Of a DNA stretch of 64,000 nucleotides, positions 23,501 through 36,412 are shown piece by piece. The stretch's first letter is position 1. Every line of letters begins with the position of its first letter. The translations under genes and the position numbers were made by a program. The DNA is from Nageia nagi. Its lineage: Eukaryota > Pinophyta. Location of the stretch: contig JBITNC010000002.1 in assembly GCA_050084985.1 (NCBI GenBank), positions 31,000,001 to 31,064,000 on the forward strand, given 5' to 3'. Under the pieces are notes generated by a model. The model did no database searches and was not told the origin of the DNA. It saw only the letters and a list, made by a program, of their open reading frames with translations.

Positions 23501-23735
23501 TAAGCTAGAAAATATACAAACTCATTAGATAAGCATATCTATAAGAACCAAAACACATATCCTATAACAAACTTTAATGTAATGGGTTTAGTGCGACAAC
23601 CATTAGTGAAGACCTACTAAAATCCCACCAAAACAAGTTATTTACCTAAGGTCTAACCACATGGGTGGGTTAATCCCAAATCCTAAAAGGTCAGGGAAAG
23701 AAATTTATTTAAGGAAAAATAATATTTAAATAAGG
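23501..23735. repeat. Divergent direct repeat, copy 1
   Basis: Shares TAAGCTAGAAAATAT, ACAAACTTTAA, CCACCAAAACAAGTT and GGTCTAACCACATGGGTGGG with 24905-25155 in the same orientation. The two copies lie 1.4 kb apart and may be the LTRs or ends of one decayed element. Confidence 0.55.
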
Positions 23736-23738
23736 AAG

Positions 23739-23741
<3 letters not shown>

Positions 23742-23770
<29 letters not shown>
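23742..23770. repeat. (TA)n microsatellite
   Basis: About 14 uninterrupted TA dinucleotides. Confidence 0.9.
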
Positions 23771-24904
23771 CTACTTTATTTTTATGTAAGGAAGTATGTA
23801 ATTATTTTAATGATGTTTTGATATGCTTACGAGAAGTCATCTTACAACGAAGGGTTCCTATTGTGAATCATCCCATAGAAAATGATTTTGGCTACAAATT
23901 ATCCCTTAAGGGATATTTTTCACTTAGAGAATCATTCTCAAGATATTTTTTTAGTTGAAGAGGAGAACATACATGCTTATATTTATTTTTTAATTTATGC
24001 GTTTGAAATATTTAAAACTGTTCCTAGTTAATATAACAAAAGAAAAGGTTCATTTATTTTAAGAATCCATTAGCATATATTTGGTCATCAAGATCACTTT
24101 GGGATGAGAGAGGAGAGCATACACAAACTATAAGACCTCTAACTTATCAAAGAAATAAAATTAAGCTAATTATAAATCTAGAAAATATAAGTTAGAAAAT
24201 ATGTTAAATAAATAATAGGAAAATGAATAGGGCCTTAGAATTAATTATTTATAACTTTTTCAATATAGAGTCTATTTACCTTCATGTGTTGGTCCTTTCT
24301 ATGTTAAGTCAAAATTAATTTGATGATTTTGTACTATACAATTTTTGTAGGAAATTAGTACACTGCTTTTGTAATGATCCTTGGTTTTGGGCCCAATTGG
24401 GTTTGCAAAGGCACTTCTAATGTTGCTATTTCCTATTGTTTAAAGGGCTTAATAAAATTAAAAAGGATAGAGAGAGCAAATAAGTTTTGTTAAACAATGA
24501 CTATATTGGATGTTAACAAATTAAAATGGACATGAATTCCAAATGTAATGTAGGACTGAAACTCTTGTAGAAAAATCTAATGGAAGAGAAAAATGATTCA
24601 ATATTTTGGTATGTGTGTTAGAATAAAATCATTAGATTTCTTCTTGATTCTATGTTTTTTTGAAAACCGATGCACTAATTTCAAATACTTTTTCTTTTAC
24701 AAGTAGTTTCATGGACATATAGGAAAATTGCATGAGATGAATTATATTCCTCTAGAATTTATATAAATAATAACAAAAGTTAGAAGAAAGGAAACCATGT
24801 AGAAATTCCTTCAATAAATTACAGTGGAGTCCAAAAATAAAATTCCTAGTAAAAATACCTACAAACTAAGCTTGAAAGGTAGTCTCATCATGATTGCCAA
24901 AATG
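23771..24904. other. Spacer between the two divergent repeats
   Basis: No coding region seen. If the flanking repeats are LTRs, this would be a heavily deleted internal region. Confidence 0.3.
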
Positions 24905-25155
24905 TAAGCTAGAAAATATGCACCTATTAAATAACATTTATATCAATACTTAACACATGCCATCTAACAAACCTTAAAGTGTGGGGGTTTACAATCATCA
25001 TTATTGATGATAACCAATAATATGCCCACCAAAACAAGTTAAACAACTTGGTTTGGGCTTGCCTTGCTACCCTAAAGTCTAGCCTCACGAATGGGTCAAG
25101 CCCAAGTCCTAAATAGATTAAAGAAAATAATTTCAGTAAGAATAACAATAACTAT
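24905..25155. repeat. Divergent direct repeat, copy 2
   Basis: Matches 23501-23735. On the minus strand this copy holds a 73-codon open frame that I regard as accidental. Confidence 0.55.
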
Positions 25156-26218
25156 AATTAAATATAAATTATCATACTCATAACGTTTTTTTATCCTATA
25201 GATACTATGCAAAGGAGATCAATTGGAAAATGTATGAACTATCCACATAGGAAGTGGTGGGCCAATTTTGTACCACCTAGAAATAGGTTAGCCAATTTAG
25301 TAGATAATTTTGAACCTATAAGATTGAAAAACTAGTTTTTGGGTTGTGTTTTTGGGGTTCCTAATATGTCTTTATAGAATCATGAGGATATTCCACCAAT
25401 TAAATCAAGATAAGTTCATAAAAAAGTATGTAGTATGGGTGAGGAATGAAGCATTAATGGAAGCCATGAAAATGGAGGTGAGGGAGAAAAAGGGTTGCAA
25501 GTGATCTATAATCAAATGAGTAGCATAAATTTACTATTCTTCACTCTCTTTTTCCTCCTCCAAATGGGGTAAAATATTGCATAATGCTTCACAAACCTAC
25601 AAGGTTAATAGAAACAATCATAATGCTTCACAAACCTACAACTTGAGGTGAATATGCAATAACATCAAAGAAAGGTAAAATATTCCCTCTTTATAAGGAT
25701 GTAAATTGTAGAGGTGATCATCATGTAAGCATTATATATTTCCTCTAGTTAATAAAATACATAAATTATTTGAAGTCATTAGAAGTTTGATTAATACATT
25801 TTTTAGAAAGAATTTTAATGCATTAATTCAAATAGAGAAACAAAGTATCTAAGTCTATTACATAATTCTAATAAAGAGTTAAATTCATAATAAAAAATAA
25901 TTTGGAATTTAAACAGATCATTAAAGGGTATATTTAATTTACAATAAGTAATTGATGATTGTGGAGGTTAGAAAATGGTCATATAAGATAAAGAACTACA
26001 TAGGCCTAATTAAGTTTAATTGAAAATCTTATTTATGTATGATAGTATCACTAATGATGGTACTTCATATATTATTATCAAGTATAAATGAGTTTTAAAA
26101 AGGATGAGAATATGATGTGGTATTGGTTCAAATAATAGATACATTTTTTGGTAGTACATACTCTTAGATAACAAAATAAATAAGTATATTTTAGATGTCT
26201 ATAGTTTTTTAGAATAAG
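25156..26218. other. AT-rich, no gene recognised
   Basis: No gene or clear repeat, apart from a short doubled phrase (AATGCTTCACAAACCTACAA) near 25580-25640. Confidence 0.4.
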
Positions 26219-26820
26219 ACTAGCTTTGATATAATCCCTTATATATAAAAAAAAAACATCAAGAGATATCATTCCCGAATAATTTAGAAACTATTTCTTA
26301 AAATTATTATATTATCAATAATATAGATTATAAACTATTTCACTGTTGATAATATAATAATTTAGAAACTAATTTTTAGAGCAAATGTACATAAAATTTT
26401 TAAAACAATGAATGTATAAATTTAAAACAACGAATATATAAATTTAAAACAGCTAATGCATTTAAATATATTTATTTGAACACACAACAAATGTATTTAA
26501 AATAACTAATGTATTATATAATATGAATAATAACAATTACATATTTGAATACAGTTATGTTGGCATAATATTAAATTTTATATAAATTAAAACAAGGAAT
26601 GTATAAATTTAAAACAACGAATGTATAAATTTAAAACAATGAATGTATTTAAATATATTAAATTATATACAACTAATATAGTTATTTCAACATATTATTA
26701 AATTTATATTTAAAATAACTAATAGAGTCGGCTATTAATGAAAAACATACAAGTGTAGTGACAATTTGGCTCCCCATCCCCCACCCCCTTGGTTGCCATT
26801 GTAGTTACGCCTCTTGGCTT
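26219..26820. mobile_element. Short copy of an unclassified transposon family (copy B)
   Basis: The left end (26219-26278, ACTAGCTTTGATATAATCCC then ATATCATTCC) matches each arm of the palindrome at 34516-34673. The right end (26758-26820, GACAATTTGGCTCCCC then TTACGCCTCTTGGCTT) matches 38372-38432. The ends occur in the same order and orientation as in the 3.9-kb copy, which argues for one family with variable interiors. The interior here is AT-rich with a minisatellite and no coding part. The class is unknown; in copy A the inner ends share ACGCCGAGAG as a possible 10-bp inverted repeat, but here that repeat has decayed. Confidence 0.5.
26395..26655. repeat. Scattered 20-22-bp repeats (TTTAAAACAACGAATGTAT type)
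   Basis: At least six near-copies in two clusters (about 26395-26460 and 26585-26655) inside copy B. Confidence 0.7.
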
Positions 26821-28956
26821 AATTAATGTCAAGAGTAATATGTAAGATGTTAAGAATGGAGTATAAGGGTATGCATGTTTGAATCTTTTAAGAGAAAAAA
26901 TATAATAATGTTCTATAGAATGTAAGAATATTTTTTTAATTAGTGACATATGTATTTTAGGTAGTATATAATGAAGTTGTTGATATTATACAATAATAAA
27001 CAAGTTGCTATTGGTAAATAGTAAAAGCTATGATAGGTAGAACAAAGATATCAATTAAAGGAGGTAAGGATGAAGGAATTCTTAATATGAAATAAGAAAA
27101 GGGAGGTAAGGGTGGGGCACTATAGGTGAAATTCAAAGGTATGAAAGATGTGGATAGATAATAAATCAATTTTAGACATCCTTGCTATGAAATGGATTAA
27201 TGTGGGTGTTTAAGAATCTATGAATAAATCGATATCTAAGAGATTATTAAGCATGTCAATGAAATACAAGGTGTATGAGGTGATATGAGCTTGAAGGTTT
27301 AATATGAGAGAAGGTAATCTCAAAAGATAGGAATAATCATGTCACAACAAATGAAGGTTATGAATATGGTGATAATTATATTAGGAAGAACATGGTCAAT
27401 ACTAAAATAGATGGAATGCAAATGTATAAAGAAAGGACTACCCTAAAATTATTTAATGCATAAGTATAAAATCTTATCATTTAATATAAACTCATTAAAC
27501 CACTCCCAAATTATTATATAGATGAATTACCCTATATGTTAACTTTCCCAAATATTAAGCATTAATAATTGAATCTAATTACATATATATTGTTGAAATC
27601 CACTTGGGGAGAGGGGCCCATAGTTGAGTAGGGTCCAATAGTGGGGACAATAGTTTTCCTTTCTAGGACACATAATGGAGCACCTATTAATCAATCATAA
27701 AATATATTTTATCGAAAAGTAAAACATTCATTGCCCAATCAAGGTACTAAACCAATATGATTTATAATTGGTTTTTATTTATTTTCAAAATAAATACACT
27801 ACAACTATCACACATGTTAATCAAAATGCATTGACCATCAAACATGCACTCATTCTAAACCAAGTTATCCTCATGTCAACCATAACTACTTAAAAAACAC
27901 ACCAATATATAATAAATACAAAATAAACTACCTTGGGCTCATGACATGATAACCTTTTAAAGGAATAAATATTTCCATATAAAAAAAACATGTGAATAGG
28001 AGCAAAATCAATAAGTACCATCAACAAATCAAATCCAAGCCATTAAATATACCTCTTTGTCAATAAGATCAAATTATTTTAATACAAACGATGCCCATGT
28101 GTTCCATCTACCAAACTCATCTATCCATATACTTATCACTTCCTCCAACCAACCTACCTACATCCATCAATGAAGAGTTGTAAGGTTACCAAAGTTCCAA
28201 TTAAGTGTTCAAAACATGGCATTAAAAGCACCAAAACCCATTTCAAATTTGAAAAGAGTACATCAATTAAAGACTCCATTAAACATGCAGATCCAATTCA
28301 AATTTACAATACCTCCAATTCAATTTCAAATTGTTCTATATTATTCTTAAGAAATAAGAAGACAAAGCAACAACAAAAGACAAATAAATGATAGAATATA
28401 TAGGACAAAGCAACATTAGAAGAGAGAGGAAAAAGCAACAATAAAAACATTCAATGAGATATAACTAAATATCTATTCTATTATTTCCTGCTTTGTATTA
28501 TTTATGAACGACTTCCTATTATCATGGAAAATGATTTTTGATAACAAATTTCCCCTGATTTCTGAACCATATAAATTCTAATTGTAACAAATATACTTTA
28601 TTAATTTTTAGTTTATATGGTTATGACTTGTGAGTCATGGGGTAACAACCTATTTATACTAGGGAAATATGTATGCATGGTGTTTCTCAATCTATGTAAG
28701 ATATGTGGTTCTATTGTTAGTGGATTCTATATTCTTTCATATATTAGTGGACTTTAACTTCTTTATAGTGTATATTTCATTGCATACATGTTTTTGGGTT
28801 TTTGGTACTATGGATTCTTATGTTGCTTAAGAGCAAATAACATTATGTATGTGATTTTTCTAATTGCACTTGCTTAGATAAGGGAAAAGGGGAGGGGAAA
28901 TAATTTTCTTTATTTATTGAAATCCTTTATACTAGTTCAAACCTAGGTTTACTAGC
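26821..28956. other. AT-rich, no gene recognised
   Basis: No sustained open frame or recognised domain. A 73-codon plus frame at 28170-28391 is low-complexity (Lys, Ser, Thr, Asn) and not supported as a gene. Confidence 0.4.
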
Positions 28957-29140
28957 ATCCTTTATACCAATTCAAAATGAAAATTAAGTCCTATATGCAA
29001 ATATAGCAAAGCCAATGAATGAATTTAAATACTGATATCCTTTATACCAATTCAAAATGAAAACATACCAATTCAAAATGAAAACTAAGTGCTAGATGAA
29101 ATTATACCAAAGCCAATGGATGCATTTAAATGTTGACATT
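28957..29140. repeat. Tandem duplication, period 80 bp
   Basis: Two copies start ATCCTTTATACCAATTCAAA (28957 and 29037) and share CAAAGCCAATG.ATG.ATTTAAAT. The second copy has an extra internal duplication of TACCAATTCAAAATGAAAA. Confidence 0.8.
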
Positions 29141-30243
29141 TATTTTTGAACATGTTTAATTTCTATCACTTGATGTATCAACATTCATACAATCTATTAG
29201 CAATAACAAAAACATTAATATGGCTCATTTTCTAACATGCTTATGCATCTTCTCAAAGGTGACCATATAATAAAAATATTTTCATCAAGGATCATAATTT
29301 CCATGCATTCTAGAAAAATATGTAGTATGACATTCTTTTGATTAGTTATAATACATATGGACACCATATAATAAAAACTTCTTCAATTAAGTTAGACATC
29401 TTGATAGTTCATCAAATGAAAGTTAGTGCCTTGCCAAAGGGGTTGCTTTGATCTATTAGTGTGGATTTTCATTTACAATTGCAGTGATGTAAGTTGTAGA
29501 AAAATAAACTTAAGTAACTTCTAGGCATTTCTTGATTGATTCCTTCAAGGGAAAGAAGTTGAATGCATATTTCTTGGACAACAAAATTGTAGGTAAACAA
29601 TATATATCCATAAAAAAGCAAATAAATTTTAGAGATACAAAGGATAAGATGGTTTTAATTATTTTATAGCTTGATATAATAAAAATTAACATGTTAGAAC
29701 AATCAAACATTAAATATAGGCAGATAAATTGATAATAATAATTATAGATAGCAACAATAACTATAAACTTCAATTTTTAGAGCAACATACTATACTAGTT
29801 TACTCATCCATCAACTTGTCTAATGCCTTTCTTCATATGTGTTTACAACTTCATACATGATTATTATCATGCAAAATTTCTCTTCAATTCATATTAGGGT
29901 ATTCCATACATGAATCTTCATGTTGTCATACTAAATAAGTATAAAAAATTAACAAAATATATCACCTACCAATGAATGCATTATGACACTCCACAATTAA
30001 AAAAAATCATCACATATCCAAATTTAGATTGCATTGCATACTTATTCAAATGTTGAATTCAATTTTGTGTTGTTCACTCTCTTTCTTGCAATTTTGTGAA
30101 CCCCCAAAATATCATGTTTTATCTCTTGTCATCATCCATTTTGGCTCTTCCTATCATTTATATTGAAGTATTATGAAAATAACTTTTTTTTTTTCATTTT
30201 AGCTGAGATTAATAATGATTTTAGTTGTTTAAAGTAGCAAAAT
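29141..30243. other. No gene recognised; left flank of the CACTA element
   Basis: AT-rich DNA with no recognisable feature up to the CACTA terminus at 30244. Confidence 0.4.
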
Positions 30244-30284
30244 CACTACTACATTTAAGGTATTTTGCATCATCCTATGCATCA
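30244..30284 (+). repeat. Left terminal inverted repeat of CACTA element
   Basis: CACTACTACATTT followed by TTTTGCATCATCC and ATGCATCA, matching the right end at 56776-56816 in inverted orientation. Confidence 0.75.
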
Positions 30285-30474
30285 AAGCCTAGTGTATTTT
30301 TTTTCTTTTTTATACTTATCAAGTTGACACCTAACTTGATGCTAAGGGGAGTGTCAAACAATGTGTCATTTTTGGCATCATCATTTTTATACTAAGCATC
30401 AACTTAGGCATATTATATTAGACACATATTGCATCATCTTCTAACGCATTATAATACTCCTAATGCATCAATAT

Positions 30475-30710
30475 TTTGACTCATTAAACATCAATGTATA
30501 GACACAATTAGAGTCAAATGTTTGACTCATAAAATGTTAATGTATAGATGCAATTAGAGTTAGACATTTGACTCATAAAACATCAATGTATAGATGCAAT
30601 TATAGTCATACATTTGACTCATAAAACATCAATGTATAGATGCATTTAGAGTCAAATGTTTGACTCATAAAACATCAATGTATAGACGTAATTAGAGTTA
30701 AAGTTTCGAT
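30475..30710. repeat. 46-bp tandem subterminal repeats
   Basis: Five copies with an exact 46-bp spacing (GACTCAT at about 30478, 30524, 30570, 30616 and 30662). Each copy continues AAAACATCAATGTATAGATG and then TTAGAGTCAAA. More diverged TAGAGTCAAA-type copies trail to about 30860. In CACTA elements such subterminal arrays bind the TnpA-type protein. Confidence 0.85.
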
Positions 30711-31202
30711 GAAATTAGAGTTAATTTTTTAACGTAATTAGAGTCAAAGTTGTAATGCATTATGAGTCAAGTTTGAAGTCAAAATTTTGATGCATTAGGA
30801 ATCATGGTAGGAGTCAAATATTTGAATCTTTAGGATTCAATTTTAGCGTCATATTTAAAAAAAATAGCATCAAATATTGGATGGTTTATTGACATAAAAT
30901 GTAATATATATACATTTAAAATACATTCAATTTTTATTTCATTTTTTTAATACATCCCAAATACAATAATGTAAAATTAAATTATAATACATTAAAAGTA
31001 AGTAAATTAAAATTTAAATATAAGCATTAAAAATAAGCATAATAAAAATAAAACTTAAAACACATTAAGTATAAATAATATAACAAATTAATAATCAGAT
31101 GTATATAATCACAATCAACAAAAGATGTCTCATGAATGTATAGAATCTTAGTCGATAAAAATATCTCATGAATAACACATTCATGCTAATGCTCTAAATG
31201 GG

Positions 31203-32807
31203 TCATTCACTATCATGACCATGCCTAATGTACTCATCATCTCTCTCCTCATCATTGACATCCATTATGGCAATTTTCTACCCCTCTTGATCACCCTCTT
31301 GTTCACCTTCATGTCCATTCTTTGATCGATCCTCCTCACCCTGCAAAGAATAATCAACTAAATTTTAGTAAATAAGCAAAACTAAAATTTTAATGCATCA
31401 ATATCAAAATAATATAATTAATTAAAAAGCATTTAAATATTACTTACATTCTCAAATGCTATTTTTAAGACCAGTCCTTGAAAACCATTTTTAAGGGAAA
31501 ATTTCACTTCATCTTTTGAAAGATACCTATCATATTTGTCATATTGCAAAAATACATATTTAATTAAATAATATTTTAAATATATAACTATTCATGTATA
31601 AAATATTAAATATACTTACATATCTTAATTCAATCCATAATTTTCCCTATTTTCCTAACTTATGTGCATATGTCATGGATGATGTGTTGTATCAGGCATG
31701 CACGACTTTTTCGTACCAAAATGGTTCAGTAGTGGATTCTTTATGTCCTTCCTCCTCCTCCACTTTATTCATCGAGCTCTTCCATACCATTTTTGTCAAC
31801 ATCAACAGACCTACTTCCTTTATGATTATTTTAAGAAAGTTTTTTTTATTTTATTCTTGATTTGATCTCTCCAATTTAAATTCTTACCCATTTGTTGCAA
31901 TGCCCATTTTGGATTTCATACATCACCAAATTCTTTTTTCAGGATATATATCACTCTCTGTTTTGTTGTAAACTACATAAATTTTTAGAAAATGAATTAA
32001 AAAATTAAGTAAAATGTATTATTAATAATAATTTATAAAAAAAATTAATTGTAAAATTAAGTATACTTTATAATTTATAAAATTAAGTATAATATATATA
32101 CCTACTTCATTTTATTTTTTCCACTCAAGATCTATTGTGGGATCAAATTGGTGGAAAGTGCATTTTTTGAGAGTGTCATAAACAAAATTCCTTGAAGAAA
32201 ATTTAATAATATTAGTAAATTAATATATTGTAAAATAAATATATATTTTTTAAAATGAATTCTTACCATTATGATCTTTAATAATAACACCCTTTCCTTC
32301 CACCTTAATCTCAATATTATTGGTGCCCTTGCATATCGCAAATATAGTCTCCTTATTGACTGACTCTACATTTACAATTACAACATTACTTAGATTATCT
32401 TTATTAAATGTAAAATTTAATTAATAAAAGGTAAATTTAATCATTTTTTAAAAATTAACAAATCAAATAATGTTACCATCTAGTGATGAGCCCATCGATG
32501 ATGATTGATTAATGCTAGTAGTAGGCCTAAAAGGTCCAGTACCTAAAGGAGCAATGCATATTTATCTATTGATTTCTCTATCTATCTCACACCTATCCAT
32601 ACATTATGTAGCCATTTTATATATAATTTGTCCACCGCCTTACTCTGTAAAAAAAGATTAAAAATAAATAAAGTTAATTTTTCTTTTGAAATGAATATTA
32701 TTAAATAAAATATGAATAAATCACATTCATAAATAAATACTTACTAAACCCTTTTTGTTTGTTGTCTTTGGAGGTTTTAGTTTCTTTCCTCTCCTATCAT
32801 TGACCAT
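31203..32807 (-). pseudogene. TnpA-like (possibly Transposase_24) multi-exon relic
   Basis: On the minus strand a chain of short coding blocks has splice-like borders. Exon 1 (32807-32745) starts MVNDRRGKKLKPPKTTNKKG and ends at GTAAGT. A block at about 32646-32480 has KAVDKLYIKWLHNVWIGVR and ends at GTAACA. A block at about 32395-32270 has VNKETIFAICKGTNNIEIKV and ends at GTAAGA. Later blocks hold VYDTLKKCTFHQFDPTIDLE (about 32190), ILKKEFGDV and NPKWALQQM (about 31940), and LSKDEVKFSLKNGFQGLVLK (about 31500). The last exon (31340-31203) follows TTTGCAG, is acidic and His-rich, and ends in TGA. In-frame stops remain. The blocks resemble the plant CACTA Transposase_24-like product, and the position next to the left terminus supports this. 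It is transcribed opposite to Tnp2. Confidence 0.5.
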
Positions 32808-32959
32808 GATAATTACTAAACAAAGATAATAATTAAAAATTTTTATTAGTATAAAAAATTTAAAACTATTCAATTTGATAAACCTAACATGGTCTACCAA
32901 TATTAAATTGATAAAGGTTTTCGTTGGGCCACATTGCAATATGAATACGATGGAAGAAT

Positions 32960-34510
32960 GTTAAGATGTTAACTTTATATATATAATCTAACCCCTAAAT
33001 CCTAACCAAATATAACCTCTAAAATTTTAATTCTTAACCCTTAACTCAAACCCTAACCTATAACTTAAATCTTAATTCTTAACCTTAAACTCAAACCTAA
33101 ATTCTTAACCCTTAAATCCTAACATAAACCCTTAAAATGTAACCCCTAACTCTAACCTAAACCCTTAAACCCTAACCCAAAACCCTAACCTTTAAACCCT
33201 AACCATAATCCTTAGATCCTAACCATATTCTTTAAACACTAACCCCTCCCCTTAAATCCCAAACATAACCCTTAAACCCTAATTTTTAACTCAAATCTAA
33301 ACCCATAAAATCCTAACCTTGAATTCAAACCCAAACTCCTAACCATTAAATCCTAACATAAACCCTTAAATCGTAACCCCTAACCTTAACCTAAACCCAA
33401 ACCCCTAACCCTTAAATCATAAACCCTAACCCTAACCTAAACCCTAACCCTTAAAGTATCGTAACCCCTAACCCTAACCTAAACTCTTAAACCCTAACCC
33501 TTAAACCTAAATCCCTAACCTAAATTATATTTTTAAAAAATTTAATTTAAATTTATAATAAATTATATGTTTAAAATTAAAAATTTAAATTTATAATAAC
33601 TTATATGTTTAAAATTTATATTATAAATTAAATTTTAAGTTAAAATAAAATCCTAACTCCTAACCCTAACCCTTAAACCTAAACCCCTAACCTAAATTAT
33701 ATTTTTAAAATTTATAATTCAAAATTTTTATAAATTACATATTTAAAATTAAAAATTTAATAAAAATAATAAATTATATGTTTAAAATTTAAAATTATAT
33801 TATAAATTAAATTTTAAGTTAAGTTTAAATAAAACCCTAACTTCTAATCTTAATTTTTAATCCTAAACTTAAACCCAAACCCCTAACCCTTAAACCCTAA
33901 TCCTTAACCTAAAAATTTAATGCTTACCCCTAAGCAAAACCTTTAATTGTAGCCTTTAAATCCTAACCATAACTATAATTTTAAACCTTAACCCTTCAAC
34001 TCTATCCATAACCCTTAAATCATAACCATATTATATAAACCCTAACCCTTACCCTTAAATCCTAACCATAACCCTTAAACCCTAATTTTTGCCTCAATTC
34101 CAAACCCATAAAACCTTAACCTTGAACTCAAACCCAAACTTCTAAACCTTAAATCCTAACATAAACCCTTAAACTATAACCCTTAACCCTAACCTAAACC
34201 CTTAAACCCTAACCCTTAAAGTATCATAACCCCTAACTCTAACCTAAACCCTTAAACCCAAACCCTTAACCTAAATTATATTTTTAAAATTTATAATAAA
34301 TTATATGTTTAAAATTATAAATTTATATTTATAATAACTTATATGTTTAAAATTTAAAATTATATTATAAATTAAATTTTAAGTTAAGTTAAAATAAAAT
34401 CCTAACTCCTAACTCTAACCCAAACCTTTAAACCCTAACCCAAACACTTAACACTTAAACCTAAACCCCTAACCTAAATTATATTTTAAAAATTTTTAAT
34501 CCAAATTTTT
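32960..34510. repeat. Degenerate telomere-like array with AT-rich spacers
   Basis: Variants of CCCTAAA and AACCCTTAA dominate on the plus strand. They alternate with AT-rich spacers of the form AATTATATGTTTAAAATT ... TTATAAATTAAATTTTAAG, which recur at about 33520-33640, 33700-33830 and 34260-34400. The higher-order alternation shows a satellite rather than a chromosome end. The same array resumes at 38433 after the 3.9-kb insertion. Confidence 0.85.
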
Positions 34511-34515
34511 AATAA

Positions 34516-34673
34516 ACTAGCTTTGATATAACCCCTTATATATCAAAAAACGCCGAGAGATATCATTTCGAGGCGCCTATCTTGGATATAGCGATACCAA
34601 GAAATGAGATAGGCGCCTCGAAATGATATCTCTCGGCGTTTTTTGATATATAAGGGGTTATATCAAAGCTAGT
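34516..34673. repeat. Perfect palindrome, 67-bp arms
   Basis: Arms 34516-34582 and 34607-34673 are exact reverse complements (67 of 67 by eye), separated by 24 bp that themselves contain a 5-bp stem (CTTGG/CCAAG). Each arm also holds a smaller hairpin, TTTGATATA around AAGGGG. Each arm is GC-richer in its inner half (ACGCCGAGAG, GAGGCGCC). The arms match the left end of copy B at 26219, so this is two left ends fused head to head. RNA from it would fold into a long hairpin. Confidence 0.95.
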
Positions 34674-34679
34674 GGCATC

Positions 34680-36240
34680 CATCGTCGCGTGATTATTGAA
34701 TTATAATATTAAGAGATACAATACAAATGCAAATATTATTTTAAAAATAATGTTTAACAAATGAATATGACTCATACATAAGGAGTCATTGACAAATAAT
34801 ATTATGTTTAATCAAATACTATGCTAGATATTATTTGATATATAGTATTTGTTTAATAATATTCCATGTATGACTCATAGATGGAATATCTAACATAGTA
34901 TTTGCTTTAGAGAGATTACAGGCCATCTGATAATTGGAAATATAGTACACAATCTATATGACATTATAATAGCATTCAGTACCGCATCTCCAAGCCTGAG
35001 CTCGTCTACTCAAATCACTCTTCAAATATGCAACCATTGCGATAAGATGTACCAAAGCATTTCTCATACATGAGCCAAACAAGGGAATACAAAAAACTTG
35101 ATAAAACATTACAGGTAGGATGAATACATATGGGCTTCTGTTGTGCTTTACCTAGATATCATCATATTTTCCTATCTCTATTTACAGTGTTTAGAGCTTT
35201 TGAATGAAAATTTGGAATTACAAATGCAAACATGTAAATTAGATGTATCATTTTGGAAAAAATAGGGGCACCTTAATTCGAGCCTTTGTATATGAAGGTC
35301 TCTTCATTTGTTGAGAGTAGTAATACTTTTGGCAATTATATTTGTATTTACCAAGATTAATCTGTACAAAAACTATTGATAAAAGTAATTCAACAAATAA
35401 GATTTTGTTTTACATGTGCATTCAAAGATGAATAAAAATACTAAATAATCTACCTTATAACCATTACACGAGGTTGCAATGGCTAGTTATATGAATATTT
35501 GGTTATCGTGTCCTTGATCCTATGATAATATTTTTATTATATTTTCAAGCTTGAAGATGTAGGCCAAGTTTATGCCTCTATCTTTTAAGTTTTCTACATA
35601 TTATGTTTACAATTTCTTAAATTACTAACTCGTATTTTATTATTTTAATCTAATTCCCTTGATTTCCTTGGAGGGAAACTTCATAATAAGAAATTATTTT
35701 ATATATGAAAACTATAAAACAAAGCACTTATCAAGCAATGGAGAAGAAACTTATTTGAACATGAAGTCTGTGGATGATGGAGCAGATTCTAAAATTGAAG
35801 AGTGACTATTCTCTATTATTGTCACCTTGATATCTTATTAATAATCCTGATTCATACCTTTATGGACCAATTAACACACACCTTTTATTCATTTATATCA
35901 TTATTTACAAATCATATAAGTCATAATCAATCATGTTAACCCTACTAAGACTATCATAAAAAATTTCAAAACCATCGTACCATTCTTCATGCAACCAAAA
36001 AATCTTGATAGTAACGATAAAAGATACCATATCATTTTCAAAATTGTTAAAACATTCTTTTGTACAATATTTCTAATCAAACTTTTTTATGAAATACATT
36101 TGTATTTGTGTGCAATCGTTATTTCTATTATTTAAAAAATTAAATAAATGCTCAAATTTTTATTCCTTATCAAACATAACACATGTTAAAATAAATTCTT
36201 CAAAATACACTGTATTCTAAAATCTGTATTTTTATTCCTT
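34680..36240. other. AT-rich interior of copy A, no gene recognised
   Basis: Apart from the hairpin at 34813-34904, no coding or repeat structure is seen. Confidence 0.4.
34813..34904. repeat. Inverted repeat, 20-bp arms
   Basis: CAAATACTATGCTAGATATT (34813-34832) pairs with 34885-34904 with one mismatch, leaving a loop of about 52 bp. It could be a small foldback element or a fortuitous stem. Confidence 0.6.
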
Positions 36241-36412
36241 ATCAAAGATAATACTCAAATTTGTATTCCATCAATTCTTGCAACGCCACTCTGTGTTGGG
36301 CATCTTCCATTATTACCATCATCGTCATCAAGCAATGGAGCTAGCTCAGACCTGACTGTATCCAGATTTGACAATTCGAATTTGATACAGTAGCCGAATT
36401 ACCGGCACATGA

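Noticed and set aside
24927-25148. 73-codon minus-strand frame
   Set aside because: Lies within a non-coding divergent repeat; the other copy (23501-23735) does not preserve the frame.
30475-30710. Regular repeats resembling a CRISPR array
   Set aside because: The 46-bp units are contiguous with no unique spacers, the setting is plant nuclear DNA, and the position matches CACTA subterminal repeats.
32960-34510. Telomere repeats suggesting a chromosome end
   Set aside because: Units are degenerate, alternate with AT spacers, continue after an insertion and are followed by more than 20 kb of other DNA. This is interstitial satellite.
34516-34673. Helitron 3' end (hairpin followed by CTAG)
   Set aside because: The hairpin is only one base from CTAG and no TC-type 5' end is found at the other border, so I do not call a Helitron.
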